DNA of 64,000 nt from Shewanella pneumatophori (GTDB lineage: Bacteria > Pseudomonadota > Gammaproteobacteria > Enterobacterales > Shewanellaceae), in contig NZ_JAKILB010000013.1 in assembly GCF_023283895.1 (NCBI RefSeq), positions 62,001 to 126,000 of the forward strand, given 5' to 3'. Both the position numbers and the translations under genes were made by a program. Of the stretch, positions 53,744-61,412 are shown piece after piece. Position 1 is the stretch's first letter. Each line of letters starts with the position of its first letter. A model generated the notes under the pieces. The model was not told where the DNA came from. It was given only the letters and a program-made list of their open reading frames with translations, and did no database searches.

Positions 53744-55225
53744 TTATAGGGTTGGCGCATCGTCAATGCCAAGTTCATCCCAAATGGCATCAACTTTTTG
53801 CTTAACGGCTTCATCCATAACAATAGGTGTGCCCCATTCGCGGTCGGTTTCACCTTCCCACTTGTTGGTGGCATCCATCCCCATTTTTGACCCCAGACCT
53901 GCAACTGGTGAGGCAAAGTCGAGATAATCGATTGGGGTGTTTTCTATCATTACCGTGTCACGCTTAGGATCCATGCGAGTGGTAATCGCCCAAATCACAT
54001 CGTTCCAATCGCGGCAATTAACGTCTTCGTCGACCACCACAATAAACTTGGTATACATAAACTGGCGTAGGAACGACCAAGCGCCCATCATCACCCGTTT
54101 AGCATGTCCTGGATATTGTTTACGGATCGAAATAACCGCCATACGGTACGAGCAGCCTTCAGGCGGCAGGTAGAAGTCGATGATCTCTGGATATTGCTTA
54201 CGCAAAATTGGCACAAACACTTCGTTTAATGCCACACCTAACATAGCTGGCTCATCAGGTGGACGGCCGGTATAGGTGCTGTGGTAAATGGCATCTTTTC
54301 TGTGAGTAATGTGGGTTACAGTAAACACAGGGAAGGAGTCGGTTTCGTTGTAATAGCCGGTGTGATCGCCATAAGGGCCTTCTTCAGCCATCTCTTCTGG
54401 GTCAATATAACCTTCTAAGATGATTTCGCTGGTGGCTGGCACTTCTAAGTCACAGCTCAGTGCTTTACACACTTCAGTACGCTCACCGCGCAGTAGTCCG
54501 GCAAAAGCATATTCACTCATAGCGTCAGGCACTGGAGTTACTGCACCTAAAATAGTCACAGGATCTGCACCTAGAGCTACGACTACAGGGTAGCGCTCAC
54601 CTGGATGCTTCTCTTTGAAATCTTTAAAGTCTAATGCGCCGCCGCGATGGTCAAGCCAGCGCATAATTAACTTGTCTTTACCGAGTAATTGCTGGCGGTA
54701 AATACCTAAGTTTTGGCGTTTTTGGCGTGGACCTTTAGTGATGGTTAAGCCCCAAGTTACCAGCGGTGCAACATCACCTGGCCAGCAATGCTGGATTGGC
54801 AGCTTAGTTAAATCGACATCTTCGCCGGTTTTAACCACTTCTTGGCAAGGAGGATTACGTACGGTTTTAGGCGGCATGTTTAAGGCTTGCTTAAACATAG
54901 GAATTTTTGAAATAGCGTCTTTAAAACCACGTGGTGGCTCTGGCTCTTTTAGAAATGCCAGTAGTTCGCCTACATCGCGTAGCGCCAGTGGATCTTCTTT
55001 ACCCAATGCCATAGCTACACGTTTTGGGGTACCAAAAAGGTTAGCCAATACCGGCATGTCGTTGCCGACTGGATTTTCGAATAACAGAGCAGGACCTTTG
55101 GCGCGTAATACGCGATCAGCAATCTCTGTCATTTCCAAATGAGGATCAACGGGATGACTAATACGCTTAAGCTCACCATTGGTTTCTAAGTGGTCTATAA
55201 AGCTGCGCAAATCCTTAAAACTCAT
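53744..55225 (-). CDS. ubiD: 4-hydroxy-3-polyprenylbenzoate decarboxylase UbiD
   Basis: Decarboxylase of ubiquinone synthesis that uses the prenylated FMN made by UbiX. 493 residues, the family length. Recognisable blocks: the N-terminal MSFKDLRSFIDHLE, PGERYPVVVALGADPVTILGA, EGPYGDHTGYYNE with the catalytic Glu-Gly-Pro-Tyr-Gly-Asp stretch, and VVDEDVNCRDWNDVIWAITTR. It heads the leftward ubiD-fre unit. Confidence 0.96.
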   Translation of the reverse strand: MSFKDLRSFIDHLETNGELKRISHPVDPHLEMTEIADRVLRAKGPALLFENPVGNDMPVLANLFGTPKRVAMALGKEDPLALRDVGELLAFLKEPEPPRGFKDAISKIPMFKQALNMPPKTVRNPPCQEVVKTGEDVDLTKLPIQHCWPGDVAPLVTWGLTITKGPRQKRQNLGIYRQQLLGKDKLIMRWLDHRGGALDFKDFKEKHPGERYPVVVALGADPVTILGAVTPVPDAMSEYAFAGLLRGERTEVCKALSCDLEVPATSEIILEGYIDPEEMAEEGPYGDHTGYYNETDSFPVFTVTHITHRKDAIYHSTYTGRPPDEPAMLGVALNEVFVPILRKQYPEIIDFYLPPEGCSYRMAVISIRKQYPGHAKRVMMGAWSFLRQFMYTKFIVVVDEDVNCRDWNDVIWAITTRMDPKRDTVMIENTPIDYLDFASPVAGLGSKMGMDATNKWEGETDREWGTPIVMDEAVKQKVDAIWDELGIDDAPTL

Positions 55226-55458
55226 AGGGGAATTCTCATCGCTATAAACTGTGATATGGCGCGCACTATAGCATCATTCGAACGTGCGTTAAACGCTTGT
55301 TCATCAAAGCGTGGCATCAATATATTTCAGGTTTTACTGAAGCTATTGTCTTTATTGCTAGGGGCTTAGCGACTGACATTGGTTTACGGCTTATTTGAGC
55401 GTAAACTGAACTATATGATTCTACATTTGTTGGCGTGCAACAACATTGGAGGATAGTG

Positions 55459-55986
55459 ATGCAAAGTTTAAAATTAAGCGGCTATGTTGCGGGGTTAACA
55501 GGCTTATTATTGTTGATGCCAGCAGCGGCAAATACAGCGCCTATTGCGGTGGTTTCACCGTCGCTAATTCTCAGTAATGTCAGTGTGGGCCTTGGCTGGA
55601 GTAATCACAATTACCGCGACCCCTGGCGCTGGAATGTTGGCGTATCTAATGGCTGGTATGGTTACCCCTATGGCAGTCGTTATTATCGTCCAGGCTGGCG
55701 ACCTGGTTATAACTGGGGAGTCGGTTCACGTTGGCGTTATCCTTATGGCTATGACAATCGTTATTACTCACCTTACCGATACGAAAGACCGGTATATAAA
55801 GCACCTGAACCGAAAGTGATTGCGCCACCTGAGCGAGTGACTACTAGCGTGAGCTACTCTTCTGGTTTAAATCGTCTGCCAGACAACGCGCGGGTTATTC
55901 AACGTGATGGTCGCACCATATATGAGTGGCAAGGTGTTGAGTATGTGTTTGATTGGCAAACGAGTACTTATCAGAAGATTAATTAA
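55459..55986 (+). CDS. Exported Tyr/Arg/Trp-rich hypothetical protein
   Basis: 175 residues from the ATG at 55459, which has GGAGGATAGTG upstream. A signal peptide (GYVAGLTGLLLLMPAAANTA) is followed by a region rich in Tyr, Arg, Trp, Gly and Pro (residues 60-130; for example YGYPYGSRYYRPGWRPGYN). The C-terminal 45 residues (RVIQRDGRTIYEWQGVEYVFDWQTSTYQKI) form a short beta domain. Such compositions occur in cell-envelope proteins, but no named family is recognised. Single gene, divergent from ubiD. Confidence 0.65.
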   Translation: MQSLKLSGYVAGLTGLLLLMPAAANTAPIAVVSPSLILSNVSVGLGWSNHNYRDPWRWNVGVSNGWYGYPYGSRYYRPGWRPGYNWGVGSRWRYPYGYDNRYYSPYRYERPVYKAPEPKVIAPPERVTTSVSYSSGLNRLPDNARVIQRDGRTIYEWQGVEYVFDWQTSTYQKIN

Positions 55987-56060
55987 CGGATTTTATTTAG
56001 CGCTATAAACTTGTTACCCTAAAAACTTCTGGCTCAAAAACTGGGCGATAAGGGAATGCC

Positions 56061-56651
56061 ATGGACTGGATGCAATTTACAATAGCGTTAATCGACAAGC
56101 TGATCTGGCCGTTGGTATTAGTGTTTGCGGTAATGAATTTAAAGCGGCCGTTAGCGAAGCTTATTCCCCTTGCCAAAAAGCTTAAGTTTAAAGATTTAGA
56201 GCTAGAATTTGGCCAAGGATTAAAAGCGGTAACAGAGCAGGCTGAGGGTGTGTTTCCCGAGCTGAAAACTGACAAAAAAACCTTACTGATAGCTTCTGCC
56301 AATAGCTTGCCTAATTCAGCAGTGTTAGAAACTTGGGAGCAAGTTGATTTAGCTGCTGAGCGACTGATAAAACTGCATTGTGACAATATCACTTTAGATA
56401 AAAACACCCGTTATAAACATATTGAAAATATCTTGATAAGCGAGGCCTTGATTAATACCAAGCAAGGCAAGTTGTTTAGCGAGCTACGTCAGTTACGTAA
56501 TCGGGTTGCCCATGCAGTTAACTATGAGGTGGGCAAGGCTGAGGCGATTCAATATATTGAGTTATGTTTTAAGCTTATCGAGCATTTAAATAGCTTAACC
56601 CCAACGGGCGCTCATGCTTGTAATACTGGAGTTGAAAGCATTGCGAGTTAG
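56061..56651 (+). CDS. Membrane-anchored protein with HEPN-like (DUF4145-type) C-terminal region
   Basis: 196 residues. One N-terminal membrane helix (TIALIDKLIWPLVLVFAVMNL), then a cytoplasmic, mostly helical part. The segment LRQLRNRVAHAVNYEV matches the R-X4-H pattern of HEPN/DUF4145 proteins. Function is unknown; relatives appear beside restriction and stress genes but also alone. GATAAGGGA precedes the ATG. A bidirectional terminator follows. Confidence 0.6.
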   Translation: MDWMQFTIALIDKLIWPLVLVFAVMNLKRPLAKLIPLAKKLKFKDLELEFGQGLKAVTEQAEGVFPELKTDKKTLLIASANSLPNSAVLETWEQVDLAAERLIKLHCDNITLDKNTRYKHIENILISEALINTKQGKLFSELRQLRNRVAHAVNYEVGKAEAIQYIELCFKLIEHLNSLTPTGAHACNTGVESIAS

Positions 56652-56676
56652 TCTTTACTGCACCAAAACCGTTAAC

Positions 56677-56711
56677 AGTAAAAAGCCCAATCATTGATTG
56701 GGCTTTTTACT
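56677..56711. terminator. Bidirectional terminator
   Basis: AGTAAAAAGCCCAATCA pairs with TGATTGGGCTTTTTACT (17 bp, very tight loop), between convergent genes ending at 56651 and 56746. Confidence 0.85.
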
Positions 56712-56745
56712 AGTGAGATCTTCGCATTTTGAAATCAGAACGTTA

Positions 56746-57270
56746 TTAGGCTTTGCTTTTAAGGTACATGTCGTAGCGCTGAATCATAAAACCTAGGTTT
56801 TGAAACTTCTTATTGAAGGTCATCCCCAGTTTTTTGAGTACATTGATTGATGCGTGATTACGGTCAACTACATCGCCGACAATATAGTCGAGATCCATAT
56901 GACATTTTGCGTAATCAATACAGGCTTGGTTGGCTTCGGTGGCAAAACCTTGGCCCCAGTATTCAGGTGCAAAGCGGTAACCAATATCGGTTTCATCGAT
57001 ACGGTAATCGTTTTTAAAGCCGCAAAAACCAATAACACGGTTGGTTTCTTTTAGGACTACTGCCCAGCGCGCATAGCCAAACTGTAAATACTCATTAAGC
57101 CAAATATCGCGAATAATACGCTCTGCATCGGCAAGGCTTTTAACCACGCCGGCATCGCCTGTGTATAGGTTTACTCTTTCGTCAGCATTAAAATCATATA
57201 CAGCTTGTACATCATCGAGATTAAATTCTCTGATAATAAGCCTTGGTGTTTCGGTGATGATTTTGCTCAT
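56746..57270 (-). CDS. GNAT-family N-acetyltransferase (RimJ/RimL type)
   Basis: Cytoplasmic acetyl-CoA-dependent acyltransferase, 174 residues from the ATG ending at 57270 (AGGAAGAG upstream); a longer start at 57297 lacks a site. Features: TPRLIIREFNLDDV at the N-terminus, IGFCGFKNDYRIDETDIGYRF and the acetyl-CoA motif region YWGQGFATEANQACIDYA. The HASINVLKKLGM helix is typical of the RimJ/RimL subgroup. Substrate unknown. The gene upstream on the same strand (57304) is 33 bp away and may be cotranscribed. Confidence 0.85.
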   Translation of the reverse strand: MSKIITETPRLIIREFNLDDVQAVYDFNADERVNLYTGDAGVVKSLADAERIIRDIWLNEYLQFGYARWAVVLKETNRVIGFCGFKNDYRIDETDIGYRFAPEYWGQGFATEANQACIDYAKCHMDLDYIVGDVVDRNHASINVLKKLGMTFNKKFQNLGFMIQRYDMYLKSKA

Positions 57271-57303
57271 ACTCTTCCTTCTCTCCTTTAGCACCAATCG
57301 CTA

Positions 57304-57795
57304 TTACCACACGACTTCTGTTATTGGGTTATCTGTTTCACCAATAATCGTTTTAACCACTCTATTATCAGCATCTAACAAGATCAATCGTGGGATCCCT
57401 GCATTAGCAAATTGCGAGTAGATACTACGATCTTCATCGGCGACTAAGGCAAAATTGAGTTCGTACTCAGTGGCAAAGGTATTAAGGGCTGCTACGGATT
57501 CTTCACGGCCTATACCAATAATGTCGATATTGGGACTTAGGTGGATATTGGAGTTTACTAAGTGCTTCATCGTGCGTTGTGAGTCGTGACACCAGGTTGC
57601 AAACAAGATAAGTAGCTTATTGTTGTTTGATTGAGCTAAATCAATGTGCTTGCCTTGAGTGTCGACAAACTGACTAACTGGCACATTATCGCCAGCTTTT
57701 ACATAGGTCAGATATTCGGGTTGTTTGGCGGTATTAGCGCAGCCGCTTATGGCAATAATAAGCAGGCTTAATATCAGGGATGGAAAGGTTTTCAT
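57304..57795 (-). CDS. Thioredoxin-fold lipoprotein with a CXXC-to-CXXS change
   Basis: 163-residue lipoprotein (signal ending IISG-type lipobox ISGC, Cys19) with a TlpA-like thioredoxin fold. The active-site position reads LFATWCHDSQ, so only the first Cys of the usual CXXC remains. The expected cis-Pro is present (AGIPRLILLD). Such monothiol variants cannot cycle a disulfide alone and may act in isomerase, reductase or binding roles. Probably in one unit with the GNAT gene downstream. Confidence 0.75.
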   Translation of the reverse strand: MKTFPSLILSLLIIAISGCANTAKQPEYLTYVKAGDNVPVSQFVDTQGKHIDLAQSNNNKLLILFATWCHDSQRTMKHLVNSNIHLSPNIDIIGIGREESVAALNTFATEYELNFALVADEDRSIYSQFANAGIPRLILLDADNRVVKTIIGETDNPITEVVW

Positions 57796-57994
57796 TGCGG
57801 TCCTTTTTTATTATAAAGCTAGAAAAACAAGCAACTAGCTAAGCTTTTGTTATCAGACGAAATGGCAAAATCAGTTTTATCTAAACTATCTGTTAACCTA
57901 TCAAAACTGTTAGTAAATGCATAATGAGAGTATGTAACTAAGTTTTAAGCAAACGCTTGGTGTCTATTTATTAACAATTAAACGAATATGTTTG

Positions 57995-58023
57995 TTGACA
58001 GCAGTACAAGGACATCCTATCGT
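57995..58023 (+). promoter_or_regulatory. Sigma-70-type promoter for the permease leader
   Basis: TTGACA at 57995-58000 and TATCGT at 58018-58023 with a 17-bp spacer; transcription would start near 58030, about 58 bases before the leader peptide. Confidence 0.55.
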
Positions 58024-58087
58024 GGAGTCTCATCTAACTTGCTGTTATATAAGTGTTTGATTAACAGATTCTATTAAGGAAAGTCAC

Positions 58088-58126
58088 GTGTTATTAACAC
58101 CCGTTCAGAGTTACTACTATCTATAG
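58088..58126 (+). CDS. Tyrosine-rich attenuator leader peptide (12 residues)
   Basis: GTG at 58088 with AAGGA seven bases upstream encodes MLLTPVQSYYYL and stops at TAG 58124-58126. The codons at 58112-58120 are TAC TAC TAT, three consecutive tyrosines in a 12-residue peptide. The stop overlaps the first arm of the downstream RNA structure, and a terminator hairpin precedes the aromatic amino acid permease. The arrangement is that of a ribosome-stalling leader. Confidence 0.8.
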   Translation: MLLTPVQSYYYL

Positions 58127-58243
58127 CCACAATGGCGTAGATAGAGGTTTTTCACTCCCCCTCATGTTTTAAATCACTCCATTGTGGCAATTCCATTTTT
58201 CGGAAGTCGGCCACTTATCAATGCCTGTTCCGAAGCCTTTTTA
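58126..58243 (+). promoter_or_regulatory. Transcription attenuator upstream of the tyrosine permease
   Basis: Arm 1 (58126-58135, GCCACAATGG) pairs with arm 2 (58179-58188, CCATTGTGGC), 10 bp perfect. The terminator is TTCGGAA (58199-58205) with TTCCGAA (58228-58234), followed by GCCTTTTT. Alternatively GTGGC plus TTCC (58184-58194) pair with GGAA plus GCCAC (58202-58214), which sequesters the terminator's left arm. Stalling at the Tyr codons would cover arm 1 and favour this antiterminator, switching the permease on when tyrosine is scarce. Confidence 0.75.
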
Positions 58244-58263
58244 ATTAATTTGGAACACCATAA

Positions 58264-59466
58264 ATGAACAAAAGTAAAATTTTCGGCAGCATGCTTATTA
58301 TTGCTGGTACCACAATTGGTGCTGGAATGTTGGCATTGCCACTTGCGGCATCGGGTTTAGGTTTTGGCATGGCTACTTTGGTTATGTTATTGATCTGGTC
58401 GTTGATGACGTACACTGCTCTCCTGATGATTGAAGTACATCAGCACGCACCTGAAGATGCCACCTTACACACCTTGGCGCATAAGCTGTTGGGGCGCAAA
58501 GGCCAAGTCGTTGCTAGCTTTTCGATGATGTTTCTGTTTTACGCACTGTGTTCGGCTTACATTGCAGGAGGGGGCGAGCAGATCAATAGTAAATTAACCA
58601 ACTGGTTTGATTTGCAATTGCCTATGCAAGCGGGGGCGATAATTTTTACCTTATTAATCGGTACTGTGGTGGCGATTGGTACGCGCTCTGTAGATATGAT
58701 TAACCGAAGCTTGTTCACCTTAAAGTTGGTTGCGCTGGTGGTCATGCTGTTCTTATTGTTGCCTCATGTGTCGGTTGAAAACCTAGTCGCATTACCTGTG
58801 CATCAAGGGCTAGTATTGGCATCTTTGCCGGTTATTTTTACCTCGTTTGGTTTTCACGGCTCTATTCCATCAATCGTGCGTTACTTAGGTAGAGATACTA
58901 AGGCGCTGCGCTGGATTATTGTTGTAGGTTCGTCGTTGCCACTTATGGTTTATGTACTGTGGATGCTTGCCAGTCAGGGCGTGTTGTCGCAGCCAGACTT
59001 GATGGCAAGTCAAAGCTTAAATGGCTTTATCGATTCACTAAGCCGCCTGTTACATAATCCTATGATTGCCAATGCGGTTTCTGTATTTGCTGATCTTGCG
59101 CTGGCAACATCATTCTTAGGAGTTAGCTTAGGTTTATATGATTTTATTGCTGACTTACTAAAACGCGGTTCAACGCCTAGCCACAGAATTCAGGTTGGCT
59201 TAGTCACCTTTATGCCACCACTAGGCTTTGCATTGTTCTACCCACAAGGCTTTATCACAGCTTTAGGGTACGCGGCATTCGCATTGGTTATTTTGGCTAT
59301 TTTCTTGCCAGTGGCTATGGTTAATGCTCAGCGTAAGCAGCAGGGAATAGAGGGTTACCAAGTAAAAGGCGGTAAGCTGGGCTTAACGGTAGCGACTTTA
59401 GCTGGTGTGCTGATTATTAGTGTGCAATTACTACAGATGTTTAATCTACTGCCAGCGGTAGGTTAA
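58264..59466 (+). CDS. tyrP: Aromatic amino acid (tyrosine) permease, TyrP/Mtr family
   Basis: Proton-coupled importer of the HAAAP family. 400 residues, about eleven helices; conserved opening GSMLIIAGTTIGAGMLALPL and the central TSFGFHGSIPSIVRYLG. Sequence alone leaves tyrosine or tryptophan open, but the leader peptide with three Tyr codons and no Trp points to tyrosine. The ATG is 21 bases past the attenuator's T-run. Single-gene unit. Confidence 0.88.
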   Translation: MNKSKIFGSMLIIAGTTIGAGMLALPLAASGLGFGMATLVMLLIWSLMTYTALLMIEVHQHAPEDATLHTLAHKLLGRKGQVVASFSMMFLFYALCSAYIAGGGEQINSKLTNWFDLQLPMQAGAIIFTLLIGTVVAIGTRSVDMINRSLFTLKLVALVVMLFLLLPHVSVENLVALPVHQGLVLASLPVIFTSFGFHGSIPSIVRYLGRDTKALRWIIVVGSSLPLMVYVLWMLASQGVLSQPDLMASQSLNGFIDSLSRLLHNPMIANAVSVFADLALATSFLGVSLGLYDFIADLLKRGSTPSHRIQVGLVTFMPPLGFALFYPQGFITALGYAAFALVILAIFLPVAMVNAQRKQQGIEGYQVKGGKLGLTVATLAGVLIISVQLLQMFNLLPAVG

Positions 59467-59688
59467 GTTTAGTCGGAGATTGAGGGCTAATTAAAGAGTC
59501 AATTAAAGGACTCATAGGCTCTGAAATGAGTTACAGCTCTTCAGTAATTAGGCTGAATTAAAGCAGGGGAGTTTAGAAGTATTAGCGGAACAGCTGTAAT
59601 GAACAGCTTGAAATTGACTAAAAAACAGCTGAAACAGCATTGTTTTCAATGTTTGGCCTGTTTTTTAGTCATTCGAATCAAAATGCTC

Positions 59689-59717
59689 TTTACATTACCG
59701 CGGACTCCCCCTATTAT
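59689..59717 (+). promoter_or_regulatory. Promoter of tRNA-Ser copy 1
   Basis: TTTACA (59689-59694), 17-bp spacer, TATTAT (59712-59717); the tRNA begins 11 bases later. The same arrangement precedes copy 2. Confidence 0.75.
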
Positions 59718-59728
59718 CTGCGGCATTC

Positions 59729-59819
59729 GGAGGGATGGCAGAGTGGTCGAATGCACCGGTCTTGAAAACCGGCATGGGTTTATAGCCCATCTAGGGTTCA
59801 AATCCCTATCCCTCCGCCA
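59729..59819 (+). tRNA. tRNA-Ser (anticodon UGA), copy 1
   Basis: GGAGGGA acceptor arm pairs with TCCCTCC at 59809-59815; discriminator G and an encoded CCA at 59817-59819. The anticodon loop CTTGAAA sits on an ACCGG/CCGGC-type stem and gives TGA. The long variable arm (ATGGGTTTATAGCCCAT) and the T arm TAGGGTTCAAATCCCTA are typical of serine tRNAs. Identical to copy 2. Confidence 0.96.
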
Positions 59820-59830
59820 CATTCAAGATG

Positions 59831-59859
59831 AAGGGCTACTCGAAAGAGTAGCCCTTTTT
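59831..59859 (+). terminator. Terminator after tRNA-Ser copy 1
   Basis: AAGGGCTACTC pairs with GAGTAGCCCTT around GAAA, followed by TTT. Confidence 0.85.
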
Positions 59860-59879
59860 CGTATATCCAGAAAAGCTGA

Positions 59880-60385
59880 TTAGAACCCCTGGTTCCTATT
59901 GTTTAGAACCGGCTAACCCTGCGCCACATTTAGATGAGGCCCCAGCAGAAATGCTGGGGCCTTTTCGCATTCTGGAAGTAGCACTTTGAACCCTAGGGTT
60001 CCTATTGTTTAAAGCCAGCTATCCCTCCGCCACATTTAGAGAAAGGGCTTCCACTCTTGTAATAAAGAGTGGAAGCCCTTTTTCGTATCTGAAGTCCAAT
60101 GGGTTTATAGCGTAGCTATGTAGGGTTTAAACCTCTAGTCCACTGTGCCATATTTAGAAAAGCCCGCTACTTTATAGCGGGCTTTTTGCTATCAGCAATT
60201 TATAAAGTTGAACCCTAGGGTTCCTATTGTTTAAAGGCAGCTATCCCTCCGTCACATTTAGAGAAAGGACTGCCATTTTTGTAATAAAGAGCGGAAGCCC
60301 TTTTTCGCATTTAGTAAGTTCCACTTTGAACCCAAGGGGTCTTATTGGGCAGAACCGGTTATCCCATCGGCTATATTTGGGTATT
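59880..60385 (+). repeat. Tandem array of decayed tRNA-Ser 3' ends, most followed by a terminator hairpin
   Basis: At least five units recur between the two tRNA genes. Most open with a GAACCC-TAGGGTTCCTATTGTTTA-like string, then a remnant of the tRNA 3' end (CTATCCCTCCGCCACATTTAG or weaker), then a hairpin with T-run: 59938-59967 (GGCCCCAGCA stem), 60042-60085 (17-bp stem), 60158-60188 (AAAGCCCGCTA stem) and a decayed one at 60267-60306. One unit (60095-60150) also keeps the variable and T arms, beginning CAATGGGTTTATAGC. None can fold as a whole tRNA. Confidence 0.75.
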
Positions 60386-60546
60386 AAGGTGGCAAATTGA
60401 AGTTTAATCTCGAAGCACAAGGTTAAAGTTAAAGTCTGCAATGGGCTTTTTAAGCTCGATTTGGCTGTAATTGCAGCAATAAAACAGCAAAAATAACACT
60501 TCTCGCTGCGTTTTTGTGCAAACAAGCGATTTTAGTAAAATTAGGC

Positions 60547-60575
60547 TTTACATTGCCCCTGAGTATCCCTATTAT
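60547..60575 (+). promoter_or_regulatory. Promoter of tRNA-Ser copy 2
   Basis: TTTACA (60547-60552), 17-bp spacer, TATTAT (60570-60575), the same layout as upstream of copy 1, with a diverged spacer. Confidence 0.75.
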
Positions 60576-60586
60576 TTGCGGCGTTC

Positions 60587-60677
60587 GGAGGGATGGCAGA
60601 GTGGTCGAATGCACCGGTCTTGAAAACCGGCATGGGTTTATAGCCCATCTAGGGTTCAAATCCCTATCCCTCCGCCA
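60587..60677 (+). tRNA. tRNA-Ser (anticodon UGA), copy 2
   Basis: All 91 bases, including the CCA end, match copy 1, 858 bp upstream. Flanks differ by point changes, so the genes look maintained by selection or gene conversion. Confidence 0.96.
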
Positions 60678-60687
60678 CATTTAGAGA

Positions 60688-60717
60688 AAGGGCTTCCAGT
60701 AATGGGAGCCCTTTTTC
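60688..60717 (+). terminator. Terminator after tRNA-Ser copy 2
   Basis: AAGGGCTTCC pairs with GGGAGCCCTT (one T-G pair), followed by TTTCG. It resembles the hairpin at 60042 more than that after copy 1. Confidence 0.75.
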
Positions 60718-60718
60718 G

Positions 60719-60960
60719 TATCTGCAATCCAATGGGTTTATAGCGTAGCTATGTAGGGTTCAAACCTCTAGTCCACTGCGCCACTTTTAGATGAAGCCCC
60801 AGCAGAAATGCTGGGGCCTTTTCGAATTTAGGAAGCCCTACTTTGAACTCTAGGGTTCCTATTGTTTAGCCTCTTTACTAAGAATTGGCTACCCCTGCGC
60901 CACATATAGAAGAGCCCGCTATTTATAGCGACCTTTTGCTATCTACGATTTATACACTTC
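60719..60960 (+). repeat. Further decayed tRNA-Ser 3' units after copy 2
   Basis: 60721-60785 repeats the variable/T-arm remnant of 60089-60150 (CAATGGGTTTATAGCGTAGC, then GGGTTCAAACC and CGCCAC), followed by the GCCCCAGCA-GAAA-TGCTGGGGC hairpin seen at 59938. Next comes another TAGGGTTCCTATTGTTTA string, a CCTGCGCCACAT remnant and a decayed copy of the CCCGCTA hairpin (60910-60945). The order differs from the first array. Confidence 0.7.
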
Positions 60961-61412
60961 CATAAAAGAGGTATTGGTGTTCTACACCCAGAATTCACAA
61001 AAGTTGTTTTACCTGTGAACTTGAGTATTAGCGTGCTTGTTGGCTCAGTATGAACAAGTATTTGAATTTGTTTTAGAGGCTCACTATTTTGCATGATTAG
61101 TCGTTGTGATTGGCGGCTAGCTTAGTGGCTATGGCTGATTGTTATGTTTAGCGCTGGGGTAAATCGTGCATATCTGCTCGATATTGCATCATCATTAATG
61201 ATCTCTCATTTTAAATGCCTAATTACTAATGAATTCTTATTGCGTGGGTAGAATATTTGATTTTCTTGAGATATCACACAGGTTCAGTAAAGTCTTGTAT
61301 TCATTAACTATCAAATACTGATATAAACCATTTCACAATATAAGCTGCGGGTATGCCTAGCGCATCCTAAGCAGTAGCTACCTCAATTCTTTGTATACCC
61401 TGGAGCACCAAA
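60961..61412. other. Gene-free region upstream of gdhA
   Basis: About 450 bp of AT-rich sequence; no tRNA remnant, gene or clear operator seen. Presumed to hold the gdhA promoter. Confidence 0.35.

Noticed and set aside
60095..60150. Additional tRNA gene
   Set aside because: Only the variable and T arms are recognisable; acceptor, D and anticodon arms are missing.
59880..60385. CRISPR array
   Set aside because: Units are unequal, share tRNA 3'-end sequence and differ from each other; there are no constant repeats with unique spacers and no cas genes.
59729..60677. Integrated prophage or island bounded by tRNA attachment sites
   Set aside because: The segment between the two tRNA genes is under 800 bp and has no integrase; recombination within a tRNA array fits better.
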